NCBI GenBank assembly: GCA_937958475.1
Contig: CALFXR010000168.1
Coordinates: 1 to 32,444 of the forward strand
Source of the DNA: an uncultured Mesorhizobium sp.
Lineage (GTDB): Bacteria; Pseudomonadota; Alphaproteobacteria; Rhizobiales; Rhizobiaceae
DNA: 32,444 nt
Direction of reading: 5' to 3'
Part shown: positions 7,048 to 16,402 of the stretch, in pieces
Position numbering within the stretch: the first letter of the stretch is position 1
How the letters are laid out: each line of letters starts with the position of its first letter
Program-made: the position numbers and the translations under genes
The notes under the pieces: generated by a model
The model's input: the letters and a program-made list of their open reading frames with translations, nothing else
What the model was told of the DNA's origin: nothing
Database searches by the model: none

Positions 7048-8139
7048 TCACTCCAGCATTCGCGCATGATGCCCGAGCAGGTAGTCGCTGTTGCCGAACT
7101 GCGATTCGAGAACGCGCGTCCGGCGATAGTAGTGGGAGATCGGCATCTCGTCGGTCATGCCCATCCCGCCATGCAGATGCAGCCCGTCGCCGGCGATCCT
7201 GGCCGCGACCTGCCCGGCCAGGATCTTCAGCCCGAGAGCGGCGCGTCGGCGCTCGCCGGCGGCGGCGTCCTGCACCGAGAGGGCGTAGAGCACGAGCGAG
7301 CGCAACTGTTCGAGCTCGACGAACATGTCCGAAATGCGGTGCTGGACGACCTGGAAGTCGGACAGCGCCCTGCCGAACTGCTTGCGGACGGCGACGTAGT
7401 CCATCGTCTGCTTCAGCGCTCCGTCGGCAATGCCGACGGCCTCGGCACCGAGGCCGACGGCGGCCCAGTAGAACGCTTCGTCGAGCATCCGCGCGGCTAG
7501 ATCTCCCTCGGCCAGCAGGACGGCCGGGGCACCGTCGAACTCGAGGTCGGATGCCCTCGAATTGTCGATGTTGGCGTAGTCGCGCCGGGAAACGCCGGCG
7601 CTCTTCGCATCCGCCAGCAGGATGGCTGTACCGGCCGGGGAGATGGCGCTGACCAGCACGATGTCGGCTACCGCGAGATCGTGGACGAGCCGCTTGCGCC
7701 CCCGCAACGTGAAGCCGTCGGTTTCGCGACGGGCGACGGTGCGGGGCGCGTCGAAGAACCCGCGGCCGCCGGGCTCGCCATGCGCCAGCGTCGCGCGCGC
7801 CTCGCCGGCGGCGATGCACCGAAGCATGCCGAGCGCAGCTTCGCCAGGCAGGACGCCGAGCATGGCGGCGACGATGGAGGTCGAGAGAAACGGGCCGACA
7901 TAGAGCGCCCTGCCCATCTCCTCCATCAGGACCGCGTGCTCGACGGCAGATCCGCCGAGACCGTCGGCCTGCTCGGACAAAGCGGCGCCCGGCCACCCGA
8001 GTTGCCCGATCTCGGACCATTTTCCCGGCGCCTGTCCGGCCAGATCGGTCCGGCGCGCAGCGAAGTCATATTCATCGCGCAGGAAACGGTGCGCGCTTTC
8101 GCGCAGCATGACCTGCTGTTCGTTGAGCCGCAGATCCAC
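7048..8139 (-). CDS. Acyl-CoA dehydrogenase, small subunit of a paired enzyme (PimD-like)
   Basis: A 363-residue acyl-CoA dehydrogenase-fold protein, second gene of a two-gene operon. The start is a GTG at 8139 with AGGAG at good spacing. It begins only two bases after the TAG of the upstream gene, so translation is probably coupled. It keeps the FAD-contact segment RKQFGRALSDFQVVQHR and GGMGMTDEM. It lacks both known positions for the catalytic glutamate: LDEAFY replaces the LCAD-type ER site, and the C-terminus (RVLESQFGNSDYLL) lacks the EGT/GT-EIQ motif. Its partner has the complementary features. Pimeloyl-CoA dehydrogenase PimC/PimD and actinobacterial ChsE1/ChsE2 are precedents for such mixed enzymes. 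Confidence 0.88.
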   Translation of the reverse strand: MDLRLNEQQVMLRESAHRFLRDEYDFAARRTDLAGQAPGKWSEIGQLGWPGAALSEQADGLGGSAVEHAVLMEEMGRALYVGPFLSTSIVAAMLGVLPGEAALGMLRCIAAGEARATLAHGEPGGRGFFDAPRTVARRETDGFTLRGRKRLVHDLAVADIVLVSAISPAGTAILLADAKSAGVSRRDYANIDNSRASDLEFDGAPAVLLAEGDLAARMLDEAFYWAAVGLGAEAVGIADGALKQTMDYVAVRKQFGRALSDFQVVQHRISDMFVELEQLRSLVLYALSVQDAAAGERRRAALGLKILAGQVAARIAGDGLHLHGGMGMTDEMPISHYYRRTRVLESQFGNSDYLLGHHARMLE

Positions 8140-8141
8140 GT

Positions 8142-9335
8142 CTATCTCCTGGAAAGCTGCTTGTAGATGATGCTGCGCTGCACTTCCGAGGTGCCGGCAT
8201 AGATCGTGCCGGCGCGCCGGTAGAGGTACTGCGCCATGAGACCGGGCGCCTCGTCGGGAACCCAGAAAGGCTGGTTGTCGCCCGGCACCTGCTCGGCGTC
8301 GGGATAGAACGGGATGATGTCCTGGCCCATCGCCGATATGGCGAGGTCGAGGATCTGATGCTGGAGGCTCGATCCCTTGAGCTTCAGCGCCGAAGCCGAC
8401 GCGCTGGGATCGGGCACATCGCCGGAGAGCATGCGCAGGACGGCCCACTCGAGCGCCTTCAGTTCGATGGCGACGCGCGCCGCCTGGCGCCTGAACGCCT
8501 CGCCGTCGAGGATCGGATCGCCCTGTTCGGTCGCCGTCCGTGCGATATCCATCATCCGGCGGAAATCCCGCTTCGAGCGGTGAACGAAGGAATTCGTCGT
8601 CCTCTCGTTGTCGAGCAGGAACTTCGCGTAGGACCAACCCTTGCCCTGTTCGCCGACCAGTTCCGTCGCGGGGACACGCACGTTGTCGATGAAGACCTCG
8701 TTGACGGTGTGGCCGGAATCGATCGTCGCGATGGGTCGGACCGTGATTCCGGGATCCTTCATGTCGAGCAGCAGGAACGAGATGCCTTCCTGCTGCCTCG
8801 GCGTCCTGTCCGTGCGCGCCAGGCAGAACATCATGTCGGCGAAATGCGCCTCCGTGGTCCAGATCTTGCGGCCGTTGACGACGAAATCGTCGCCGTCGCG
8901 GTCAGCCCTGGTCTGGAGGGAGGCGAGATCCGACCCGGCGCCCGGCTCCGAGAACCCCTGGCACCAGAAGGTCTCGCCCGAGAGGATCGCCGGAAGGTAC
9001 TTCCGCTTCTGTTCGGCCGAGCCGAAGGTGTAGATGACCGGCCCGACGAGCTTCAGCCCGAAGGGGCTGGGAAGCGGCGCATCGGCGAGCGCGCATTCGT
9101 CCTCGAAGATGAACTGCTGGATGGGCGACCAGCCAGGCCCTCCCCACTCCACAGGCCATCCCGGCGCCGACCATCCGCGTTCGTGCAGAATCGCCTGCCA
9201 GCGCTTGAGATCGGCCTTCGGCGGGTGGTAGCCGCGGGCATGGCGCCCGGCAATGTCCCCCGGGAGATGCTCGCGAAGGAAGGAGCGCACCTCCTCGCGG
9301 AACCCGCGTTCAGTTTCGGAAAGTGAAAAATCCAT
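8142..9335 (-). CDS. Acyl-CoA dehydrogenase, large subunit of a paired enzyme (PimC-like)
   Basis: A 397-residue flavoprotein subunit expected to introduce the alpha-beta double bond into an acyl-CoA. Visible are WCQGFSEPGAGSDLA (124-138, FAD/substrate loop), Glu244 in LDNERTTNSF (the LCAD/isovaleryl-CoA dehydrogenase position of the catalytic base) and TIYAGTSEVQR near the C-terminus. There Ala replaces the MCAD-type glutamate, but the FAD-binding GTSE remains. The central RKQFG..FQ FAD segment is absent; the small subunit supplies it. The ATG at 9335 has no clear Shine-Dalgarno and lies two bases from the dyad TGAGT-GAT-ACTCA (9338-9350), so the message may have a very short leader. Confidence 0.9.
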   Translation of the reverse strand: MDFSLSETERGFREEVRSFLREHLPGDIAGRHARGYHPPKADLKRWQAILHERGWSAPGWPVEWGGPGWSPIQQFIFEDECALADAPLPSPFGLKLVGPVIYTFGSAEQKRKYLPAILSGETFWCQGFSEPGAGSDLASLQTRADRDGDDFVVNGRKIWTTEAHFADMMFCLARTDRTPRQQEGISFLLLDMKDPGITVRPIATIDSGHTVNEVFIDNVRVPATELVGEQGKGWSYAKFLLDNERTTNSFVHRSKRDFRRMMDIARTATEQGDPILDGEAFRRQAARVAIELKALEWAVLRMLSGDVPDPSASASALKLKGSSLQHQILDLAISAMGQDIIPFYPDAEQVPGDNQPFWVPDEAPGLMAQYLYRRAGTIYAGTSEVQRSIIYKQLSRR

Positions 9336-9337
9336 CT

Positions 9338-9352
9338 TGAGTGATACTCATC
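9338..9352 (-). promoter_or_regulatory. Shared motif copy abutting the paired dehydrogenase start codon
   Basis: On the minus strand GATGAGTATCACTC (9352-9339) matches RATGAGTnnnRCTH. The inner dyad TGAGT-n3-ACTCA (9338-9350) is perfect. It ends two bases before the ATG of the large-subunit gene, so a bound protein would cover the start of the message. The livGFHM genes begin about 240 bases away on the other side. Confidence 0.6.
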
Positions 9353-9586
9353 ATTTATCGAGTCGCCCTGCATTCAAAGCGGCGACGGGCGGCGCTTGTC
9401 CAAGGTTTTTTGCGGATTCGCACATGTTTTCCGGTATATGAAATGCTCGGAAGAAAATGAGCGCAATGCTAGTACGCTCCCGACTCCATATTCGTGTAAT
9501 CAAGGGGAGGAGCGCCGGAGGCCTCTGGCAATATGCCGGCCCGTTGACCAATATCGCCGGCGACGGTGCAGCCGGAGCAGGATGGA

Positions 9587-10376
9587 ATGGCAACCACCAC
9601 CGAGGCAGGAGCGGTGAAGGCCGGCGGCAGGGATGTGATCCTCGCCTGCCGCGACATGCGCATGGAGTTCCATCGCTTCGCCGCGGTCGACGGCGTATCG
9701 CTCGCCATCGAACGCGGCAGCATCCATGCCCTGATCGGCCCCAACGGGGCCGGCAAGACGACGTGCTTCAATGCGCTGACCAAGTTCCTGACGCCGACCA
9801 GCGGAACGATCGTCTTCGACGGCAGGGACATCACCGGCGTCAAGCCGGCGGAAGTGGCGCGCCTCGGCCTTGTCAGGTCGTTCCAGATTTCCGCGGTCTT
9901 CGACAAGCTGACGACCCTGCACAACGTCCGGATCGCGCTGCAGCGCAAGACGGGCGATTCCTTCGCCTTCTGGCAGTCGGAGAACAGGTTGAGGCGGTTC
10001 GACGACGAGGCGATGGAACTGCTGCGCAGCGTCGGGCTCGAGAACATGGCGCGGACCAAGGCGTCGGAACTCTCCTACGGCCGCAAGCGGGCGCTGGAAC
10101 TGGCGACGACCCTGGCGACCGAGCCGAAGATGCTGCTCCTCGACGAGCCCATGGCCGGGATGGCGCCGGAGGATGTCGGGCGCATGTCGGACCTCATCCG
10201 CACCGCGGCACGGGGCCGCACGGTGCTGATGGTGGAGCACAACCTGTCCGTGGTCTCCGCGCTCGCCGACCGGATCACCGTCCTGGCGCGCGGCAAGGTG
10301 CTGGCGGAGGGCGACTACGCCACGATCTCCACCGATCCCCGCGTGGTCGAATCCTACATCGGCGGAGGATCCCACC

Positions 10377-10384
<8 letters not shown>
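9587..10384 (+). CDS. livG: LIV-type ABC transporter ATP-binding protein LivG
   Basis: A 265-residue cytoplasmic ATPase of the HAAT family that energises uptake. Walker A GPNGAGKTT is at 51-59, the signature is the LivG-type LSYGRKR, and Walker B is MLLLDEPMAGMAPED. LVRSFQISAVFDKLT is the usual Q-loop region. The ATG at 9587 follows GGAG by nine bases; a GTG at 9566 would add seven residues without a better ribosome-binding site. It heads a four-gene operon, livG-livF-livH-livM, and overlaps livF by eight bases. The 250 bases upstream are shared with the leftward dehydrogenase operon. I see no separate motif copy on the livG side. Confidence 0.93.
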
Positions 10385-11120
<736 letters not shown>

Positions 11121-11129
11121 GGAGGGGGC

Positions 11130-12020
11130 ATGCTGACCGATCTGATCGGAATTCCGATCCAGGCGCTTGCCGGGCAGTTGCTGCTCGGCCTCATCAACGG
11201 CTCCTTCTACGCGATGCTGAGTCTGGGGCTGGCGATCATCTTCGGCCTGCTCCACATCATCAACTTCACGCACGGCGCCCAATACACGATGGGCGCGTTC
11301 GCGGCGTGGATCGGCATGACCTATTTCGGCGTCAACTACTGGTGGGCGCTGATCCTCGTGCCGCTCGTCGTCGGCCTGATCGGCGTGGCGATCGAGCGGC
11401 TGATGCTGGTGCGGATCCGCGACATCGCCCCCCTCTACGGACTGCTGCTCACCTTCGGGCTCGCGCTGGTCATACAGGGCCTGTTCCGCCACTATTTCGG
11501 CGCTTCGGGCCTGCGCTATCCGATCCCGCCACTGCTGTCGTCGGGCTCGAACCTGGGCTTCATGTTCCTGCCACACTACCGGGCGTGGGTGCTGGTCGCC
11601 TCGATCGTCGTCTGTCTCGCGACCTGGCTCGTCATCGAGCGCACGCGGATCGGCGCGACATTGCGCGCCGCGCAGGAGAATCCGGGCCTGGTCGAGGCGT
11701 TCGGCATCCACGTGCCGCGCCTGATCACCATCACCTACGGCACCGGCGTCGCGCTGGCAGCCTTCGCCGGCGTACTCGCCGCGCCGATCTATTCGGTGCA
11801 GCCGCAAATGGGCGCAGACCTGCTGATCGTCGTCTTCGCCGTCGTCGTCATCGGCGGCATGGGTTCGATCCTCGGCTCCATCCTGACCGGTCTCGGACTC
11901 GGCCTGATCGAGGGGCTGACCAAGGTGTTCTACCCGGAAGCCTCGTCGGTCATCATCTTCGTCATCATGATCCTGGTCCTGATGGTGAAGCCCGAAGGCC
12001 TGTTCGGCCGCGCGCACTAG
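11130..12020 (+). CDS. livH: LIV-type ABC transporter permease LivH
   Basis: A 296-residue integral membrane protein with about eight hydrophobic segments. GLINGSFYAMLSLGLAIIFG and LLHIINFTHGAQYTMGAF near the N-terminus are strongly conserved in LivH permeases. GIHVPRLITITYGTGVALAAFAG and the C-terminal GGMGSILGSILTGLGLG are the ATPase-contact and terminal helices. It follows livF by nine bases with a strong GGAGG. It would pair with LivM in the inner membrane. Confidence 0.92.
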   Translation: MLTDLIGIPIQALAGQLLLGLINGSFYAMLSLGLAIIFGLLHIINFTHGAQYTMGAFAAWIGMTYFGVNYWWALILVPLVVGLIGVAIERLMLVRIRDIAPLYGLLLTFGLALVIQGLFRHYFGASGLRYPIPPLLSSGSNLGFMFLPHYRAWVLVASIVVCLATWLVIERTRIGATLRAAQENPGLVEAFGIHVPRLITITYGTGVALAAFAGVLAAPIYSVQPQMGADLLIVVFAVVVIGGMGSILGSILTGLGLGLIEGLTKVFYPEASSVIIFVIMILVLMVKPEGLFGRAH

Positions 12021-12029
12021 GAAACCGTC

Positions 12030-13016
12030 ATGGCAAACACGACCACCGTCAGCCCCGGCATCGCGCCGGGCACCGCCCTGGAACAGGACGACAAGCCGCT
12101 GCATCGCGTGATCTTCGTCGCGCTGGCGCTGCTGCTCATCGCCGCTCCGTTCGCGCTTTATCCCGTCTTCATCATGAAGGTGCTGTGCTTCGCGCTGTTC
12201 GCGTCAGCCTTCAACGTACTCTTCGGCTATGTCGGGCTGCTCTCGTTCGGCCACGCGGCCTTCTTCGGGCTGGCCAGCTATGTGGCGGCCTACACCGCGA
12301 AGTTCTGGGGGGTCACCCCGGAACTGGCCATCCTGCTGGGAACCGCGGCGGGCGCGGCGCTCGGTCTCGCATTCGGCGCCATCGCCATCCGCCGCCAGGG
12401 AATCTACTTCGCCATGATCACGCTGGCGCTCGCCCAGATGGTCTATTTCTTCTCGGTCCAGCGGCCCGACTTCACCAACGGCGAGGACGGCATCCAGGCG
12501 ATTCCGCGCGGCCACCTGTTCGGCATCTTCGACCTGTCCAACGACATGACGCTCTACTGGACGGTGCTGGTCATCTTCTTCGCCGGAACCCTGCTGATGC
12601 ACCGCCTCGTCCACTCGCCCTTCGGACAGGTGCTCCAGGCGGTGCGCGACAACGAGGGCCGCGCCATTTCGCTCGGCTACCGGGTGCAGCGCTACAAGCT
12701 CGTCGCCTTCGTCGTCTCCGCGGCGGTCGCCGCCCTCGCCGGCGCCACGAAGGCGATCATCTTCCAGGTCGCGACGCTGGTGGACGTTCACTGGTCGATG
12801 TCGGGCGAGCCGATCCTCATGGCGCTGGTGGGCGGCGTGGGAACGATCTTCGGGCCGCTGGTCGGCGCCGCCGTCATCACCACCCTGCAGAACTACCTTG
12901 TGTCGGCCGGCTCGTGGGTGACCGTGATCCAGGGCCTCATCTTCATCTTCTGCGTGCTGATCTTCCGCGCCGGCATCGTCGGCACGGTCGCGCACCGCAT
13001 CCGGCGGGGCCTGTAG
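12030..13016 (+). CDS. livM: LIV-type ABC transporter permease LivM
   Basis: A 328-residue inner-membrane permease, partner of LivH. A roughly 30-residue hydrophilic N-terminus precedes about nine hydrophobic segments. GYVGLLSFGHAAFFGLASYV and the loop RDNEGRAISLGYRVQRYKLVAFVVSA are diagnostic of LivM. AGGA is eight bases before the ATG and the gap to livH is nine bases. It is the last gene of the transport operon. The cognate binding protein is encoded apart at 3757-4986 on the other strand, an arrangement that allows different expression levels. Confidence 0.92.
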   Translation: MANTTTVSPGIAPGTALEQDDKPLHRVIFVALALLLIAAPFALYPVFIMKVLCFALFASAFNVLFGYVGLLSFGHAAFFGLASYVAAYTAKFWGVTPELAILLGTAAGAALGLAFGAIAIRRQGIYFAMITLALAQMVYFFSVQRPDFTNGEDGIQAIPRGHLFGIFDLSNDMTLYWTVLVIFFAGTLLMHRLVHSPFGQVLQAVRDNEGRAISLGYRVQRYKLVAFVVSAAVAALAGATKAIIFQVATLVDVHWSMSGEPILMALVGGVGTIFGPLVGAAVITTLQNYLVSAGSWVTVIQGLIFIFCVLIFRAGIVGTVAHRIRRGL

Positions 13017-13287
13017 ATTCCGAGCAGGCAACGCACCGGGATTTCGGCTCGACGGCCCGAACCGCCGCCGGGCGATCGCCGGCAGGCCCGGCTACACATT
13101 GGCCCATTGTCGCCCGGGCGGACGGCTCCACCATGAGAAGGTCCGCGAGCCGACGCGCGTCCACGTCTTTCGGGTGAAGGCGGGCAACTACCGCACGCGG
13201 AAGCCGCGTGCCTGACGCTCGGCCAATGCGGCGAAGATCCCCTCGGTGGCCTTTCGGCGCGACCCATCACGACGACGAAGCCGCCGG
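13017..13287. other. Intergenic region between convergent operons, with a short hairpin
   Basis: No gene is called. An 8-bp stem with a three-base loop (GCACGCGG 13193-13200, CCGCGTGC 13204-13211) may end transcription from livM or from the maoC-type gene, though no T-run follows. One plus-strand frame is open from the livM end to a stop at 13213-13215 and encodes about 60 residues ending in KPRA. It has no start codon and no recognised relative, so it may be a gene remnant or chance. Confidence 0.4.
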
Positions 13288-13671
13288 TCAGCCGAGCGTG
13301 CAGCGACCTTCGATCACCTTGTCGCCGCGCTGGTTGACGCAGGCGAAGACGAGGTCGGCGGCGGCGGCGTCATTGCCGTCGTCGCGAAGCTCGAGGCGGA
13401 TCGTGTCGCCCGGCCTGGACGGCTGCAGGTATCGCAGCGACATCCTGCTGCCCGCCGGCATGACGGGCTTTCCGATGATCCGCTGCACCACCTTGAAGAT
13501 CGGCTCCATCGGGATGCAGCCATGCGCGATGGTTCCGCCGAACGGCGTCCGTGCCGCGGCCTCTACATCGACGTGCAGCGGATTGAAGTCGCCGGAAATG
13601 CGGGCGTACTCGTCGATCATTTCCTGCGTGATCGTGATTTCGTTTGGCGGCAGCGGATCCGATGGCGTCAT
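13288..13671 (-). CDS. MaoC-family (R)-enoyl-CoA hydratase subunit
   Basis: A 127-residue single hot-dog domain protein that should hydrate a trans-2-enoyl-CoA to the (3R)-hydroxyacyl-CoA. The hydratase-2 motif is complete at about residues 22-51: YARISGDFNPLHVD then FGGTIAHG, with Asp28 and His33 as the catalytic dyad, as in PhaJ. Its product stereochemistry suits the MFE-2-type dehydrogenases at 185-2060. It is the last gene of the minus-strand operon that starts at 18527, 19 bases after the companion hot-dog gene. Single hot-dog hydratases act as homodimers or pair with a partner; the neighbour is the obvious candidate. Confidence 0.88.
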   Translation of the reverse strand: MTPSDPLPPNEITITQEMIDEYARISGDFNPLHVDVEAAARTPFGGTIAHGCIPMEPIFKVVQRIIGKPVMPAGSRMSLRYLQPSRPGDTIRLELRDDGNDAAAADLVFACVNQRGDKVIEGRCTLG

Positions 13672-13690
13672 GTCGAACCTTCTCGCTCGG

Positions 13691-14104
13691 TCACGGGACG
13701 ATGGCCGTGAAGGCGACCGTGCAGACCGTTTCGCCCGCCCCGTTCGTCGTGGTCATCTCGTATTTCAGGAATCTGCGGCCCTTGCGCTCGAACCGGTCGA
13801 CGATCGTCAGCGTCGTCGTCAGCGCGTCGCCGGCACGCGCCGCGACGCCATAGACGTTCTCGTCGCCCATGCGGATCGCGCCCGGCGGGAAGACGTCCTC
13901 CTCCCAGCCGAGGCGCAGGCCGTAGGTGAGGCACATCGAGGTCGGAGCGACGGCGCCGCCGGCCGCGCCAGCGCGGTAGGCCGGATCGTCGTAGCCCATC
14001 AGCCGGCAGAAACTGTCGATGTCGTCCTGCGTGACGACGATATGCCCCTGGCAGACCTCACGACCGATCACGGCGCCTTCGAAGGTCGTCAGCGGATTGG
14101 TCAT
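13691..14104 (-). CDS. MaoC/FAS1-type dehydratase N-domain protein, probable partner subunit
   Basis: A 137-residue hot-dog protein of the type found as the N-terminal half of two-domain MaoC dehydratases (PF13452-like). Typical features are the opening FEGAVIGREV, the region FCRLMGYDDPAYRAG and a C-terminal RFLKYEMTTTNGAGETV. The catalytic Asp-x4-His arrangement is not intact: DDPAY stands where NPLH would be. It may therefore serve as the non-catalytic or acyl-binding half of a mixed hydratase with the next gene. Its ATG overlaps the stop of the E2 gene (ATGA, four bases), so translation is coupled. Confidence 0.82.
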   Translation of the reverse strand: MTNPLTTFEGAVIGREVCQGHIVVTQDDIDSFCRLMGYDDPAYRAGAAGGAVAPTSMCLTYGLRLGWEEDVFPPGAIRMGDENVYGVAARAGDALTTTLTIVDRFERKGRRFLKYEMTTTNGAGETVCTVAFTAIVP

Positions 14105-15381
14105 CGCATTCTCGCCATCATGGAATAGGGATTCTCCAGCGCCGCGCGCACCCTGGCGCGGAAGCGGCCGGCGGCGGCGCCGTCGATCAGGCGATGATCG
14201 AAGGTCAGGCTCATCATCATCATCGGGCGGATGACGATCTGTCCATCGCGGACCGCCGGCTCGTCGGCGATCGCGCCGATGCCGAGGATGGCCGATTGCG
14301 GCGCGTTGAGGATCGGGGTCTCGAAGTCGCCACCATAGGTGCCGAAGTTGGAGAGGCTGAAGGTCCCTCCCTCGACGTCCGCGCGCGCCAGGCTTCCCGC
14401 ACGCGCCCGCGCGACCAAGTCGGCGCGCTCGTGCGCGATCCCGGCGATCGACTTCCGGTCGGCATTGCGGACCACCGGCACGATCAGCCCGTCGTCCAGC
14501 GCGACGGCGAGGCCGACATTGACATCGCTCCAGGTCACGATCTCCTCGCCGACGATCGAAGCGTTGATCTCCGGCATGGCCGCGAGCGCGTCGGCGCAAG
14601 CCTTCAGAACGATGTCGGTATAGGTGACCCGGACACCGAGATCCGCCTCGGCGGCGACACAGGCCTTGCGCAGCCGCACGGCCTCGCCCATGTCGACGCG
14701 CGCGAAACCGGTCATCTGCGCCGTCGACTGGAGGCTGTGCATCATCTTCTGCGCAATGGCGCGGCGCATGCCGGCAAGCGGACGCCGCAAGTCGCCGGCG
14801 CCGGCCGGGACCGCGGGTTCCGGGGCCGCGGGTACGGCCGGCGCGGGAACCGCCGCGACGGCCCCGCGTGCAGCCGCCGCCCGCCGCTCGATCTCCGCCT
14901 CGACATCACGCCGCAGCACCGCGCCATGGGCGCCGGTGCCCTTCAGCGCGGCGGGGTCGATGTTGGCCTGCCCGGCAATGCGCCTCGCCAGAGGCGATAC
15001 GCGGGCGCGACCGGACTGGCCCGGCGTCGGGCCGGCGGGACTTACCACGGGCGCCGTAGCCGCAACGGCTGCGGGACCGGCTTCGCCGATGGCGGGTGCG
15101 GACGGACCGGCCGCATCCGGCGTCCCGGCAGAAAGCGCTTCCTCGCGCGTCGCGAAGAGCGCGCCGATGACGGCGCCGACCTCATGCATGGTGTCGATTT
15201 CGACGAACCGGCGAAGGTAACCCGAGGTGTCGGACTCGACGTCCGAGGTGATCTTGTCGGTCTCGATCGCGTAGAGGTTCTCGCCCCGCTCGACCTTGTC
15301 GCCGTCCTTCTTCGCCCACTCGACGAGCCGGCAGTCGGTCATGGTCAGGCCGAGCTTCGGTATGGCGACGGGATGGGACAT
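14101..15381 (-). CDS. 2-oxoacid dehydrogenase complex E2, dihydrolipoamide acyltransferase
   Basis: A 426-residue E2 core that moves an acyl group from lipoate to CoA. Domains in order: one lipoyl domain (about 1-80, lipoyl Lys43 in IETDKI), an Ala/Pro-rich linker, a peripheral subunit-binding domain (RVSPLARRIAGQANID), a second Ala/Pro linker and the catalytic domain. The last ends in FDHRLIDG with His396. The acyl specificity (acetyl, branched-chain or other) cannot be told from the motifs I can read. No dihydrolipoamide dehydrogenase (E3) gene is in the window; a housekeeping E3 presumably serves. It lies eight bases downstream of E1-beta, with a TGAGG ribosome-binding site overlapping that stop. 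Confidence 0.92.
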   Translation of the reverse strand: MSHPVAIPKLGLTMTDCRLVEWAKKDGDKVERGENLYAIETDKITSDVESDTSGYLRRFVEIDTMHEVGAVIGALFATREEALSAGTPDAAGPSAPAIGEAGPAAVAATAPVVSPAGPTPGQSGRARVSPLARRIAGQANIDPAALKGTGAHGAVLRRDVEAEIERRAAAARGAVAAVPAPAVPAAPEPAVPAGAGDLRRPLAGMRRAIAQKMMHSLQSTAQMTGFARVDMGEAVRLRKACVAAEADLGVRVTYTDIVLKACADALAAMPEINASIVGEEIVTWSDVNVGLAVALDDGLIVPVVRNADRKSIAGIAHERADLVARARAGSLARADVEGGTFSLSNFGTYGGDFETPILNAPQSAILGIGAIADEPAVRDGQIVIRPMMMMSLTFDHRLIDGAAAGRFRARVRAALENPYSMMARMR

Positions 15382-15389
15382 GGGCGGCC

Positions 15390-16364
15390 TCACGCAACCA
15401 GTTCGCGCACCGCCGAGACGATCGAATCGGCGCTGGGGTTGAGGTATTCGTCGAACTGGCGACCGAACGGCGCGGGCGTGAACGGCGGCGAAAGGCGCTT
15501 CACGGGCTGGTCGAGGTCGAAGAAGGCGCGTTCCTGGATTTCCGCCGCGACCTCCGAGCCGAGCCCGAACTGCTTGAGCGACGACGTCACCACCAGCGCG
15601 CGGTTCGTCTTGCGCACGGATTCGACGATGGTGTCGATGTCGAGCGGGCTGATCGTGCGCGGATCGACGACCTCGATCTCGATGCCCTCGCGGGCGAGCG
15701 TCTCGGCCGCCGCCAGCGCACGCGCGACCATCAGGCCGGTCGCGACGACCGTGACATGGCGGCCCACGCGCTTCACGTCGGCCTTGCCGAGCGGAATCAG
15801 GAATTCCTCGTCCTCGATCTCCTCCTTCACCCGGTGGAGGGCGATGTGCTCGATGAAGACGACGGGATTGTCGTCGCGGATCGCCGCCTTCAGCAGGCCC
15901 TTGGCGTCGCGCGGGGTCGAAGGCATCACCACCTTGAGACCGGGGATGTGACCGACCAGCGCCTCCCAGGACTGCGAGTGGTGGGGGCCGATGCCCATCT
16001 CCGCGGCCGAGCTGGTGCGGATCACCAGCGGCATCTTGAAGAGGCCGTTGTAGATGTAATGCGTCTTGGCCGCCTGGTTGGCGATCTGGTCGAGGCACAG
16101 GCCGAGGAAGTCGATGAACATGATCTCGACGATCGGACGGCGTCCCGTCATTGCCGCGCCGACGCCGAGGCCGACGATGATCTCCTCGCTGATCGGGGTA
16201 TCGCGCACGCGCATCGGGCCGAACCTGTCGAGCAGGCCGCGCGTGGCGCCGAACGAGCCGCCGGCGGCGGCCACGTCCTCGCCGATCAGGAGCACGCTTT
16301 CGTCGCGCTCCATCTCCTCGCGCATCGCGTCGATGATCGCCCAGCAATAGGTCTTCGTCGCCAT
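15390..16364 (-). CDS. 2-oxoacid dehydrogenase E1 component, beta subunit
   Basis: A 324-residue transketolase-like beta subunit of an alpha2-beta2 E1. ESVLLIGEDVAAAGGSFGATRGL, DTPISEEIIVGLGVGAAMTG and IGPHHSQSWEALVGHIPGLKVVMPSTP are strongly conserved E1-beta blocks, including the thiamine-diphosphate-activating glutamate region (SEE). VDPRTISPLD begins the C-terminal domain that binds E2. GAGGAG precedes the ATG. It belongs to the acetoin/pyruvate/branched-chain class of split E1 enzymes. It sits between E1-alpha and E2 in the operon. Confidence 0.93.
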   Translation of the reverse strand: MATKTYCWAIIDAMREEMERDESVLLIGEDVAAAGGSFGATRGLLDRFGPMRVRDTPISEEIIVGLGVGAAMTGRRPIVEIMFIDFLGLCLDQIANQAAKTHYIYNGLFKMPLVIRTSSAAEMGIGPHHSQSWEALVGHIPGLKVVMPSTPRDAKGLLKAAIRDDNPVVFIEHIALHRVKEEIEDEEFLIPLGKADVKRVGRHVTVVATGLMVARALAAAETLAREGIEIEVVDPRTISPLDIDTIVESVRKTNRALVVTSSLKQFGLGSEVAAEIQERAFFDLDQPVKRLSPPFTPAPFGRQFDEYLNPSADSIVSAVRELVA

Positions 16365-16402
16365 GGGTTCTCCTCAGCGCAGCAGGACGGGCAGGCCCGC
16401 GA

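Noticed and set aside
9450..9475. AATGAGCGCAATGCT near livG as a motif copy
   Set aside because: AGC in place of AGT and a spacer that is too long. It does not fit the pattern of the six accepted copies.
13021..13215. Start-less plus-strand frame of about 60 residues after livM
   Set aside because: It is open and ends in a stop, but has no start codon and no family I recognise. A chance frame in GC-rich DNA is as likely as a gene remnant.
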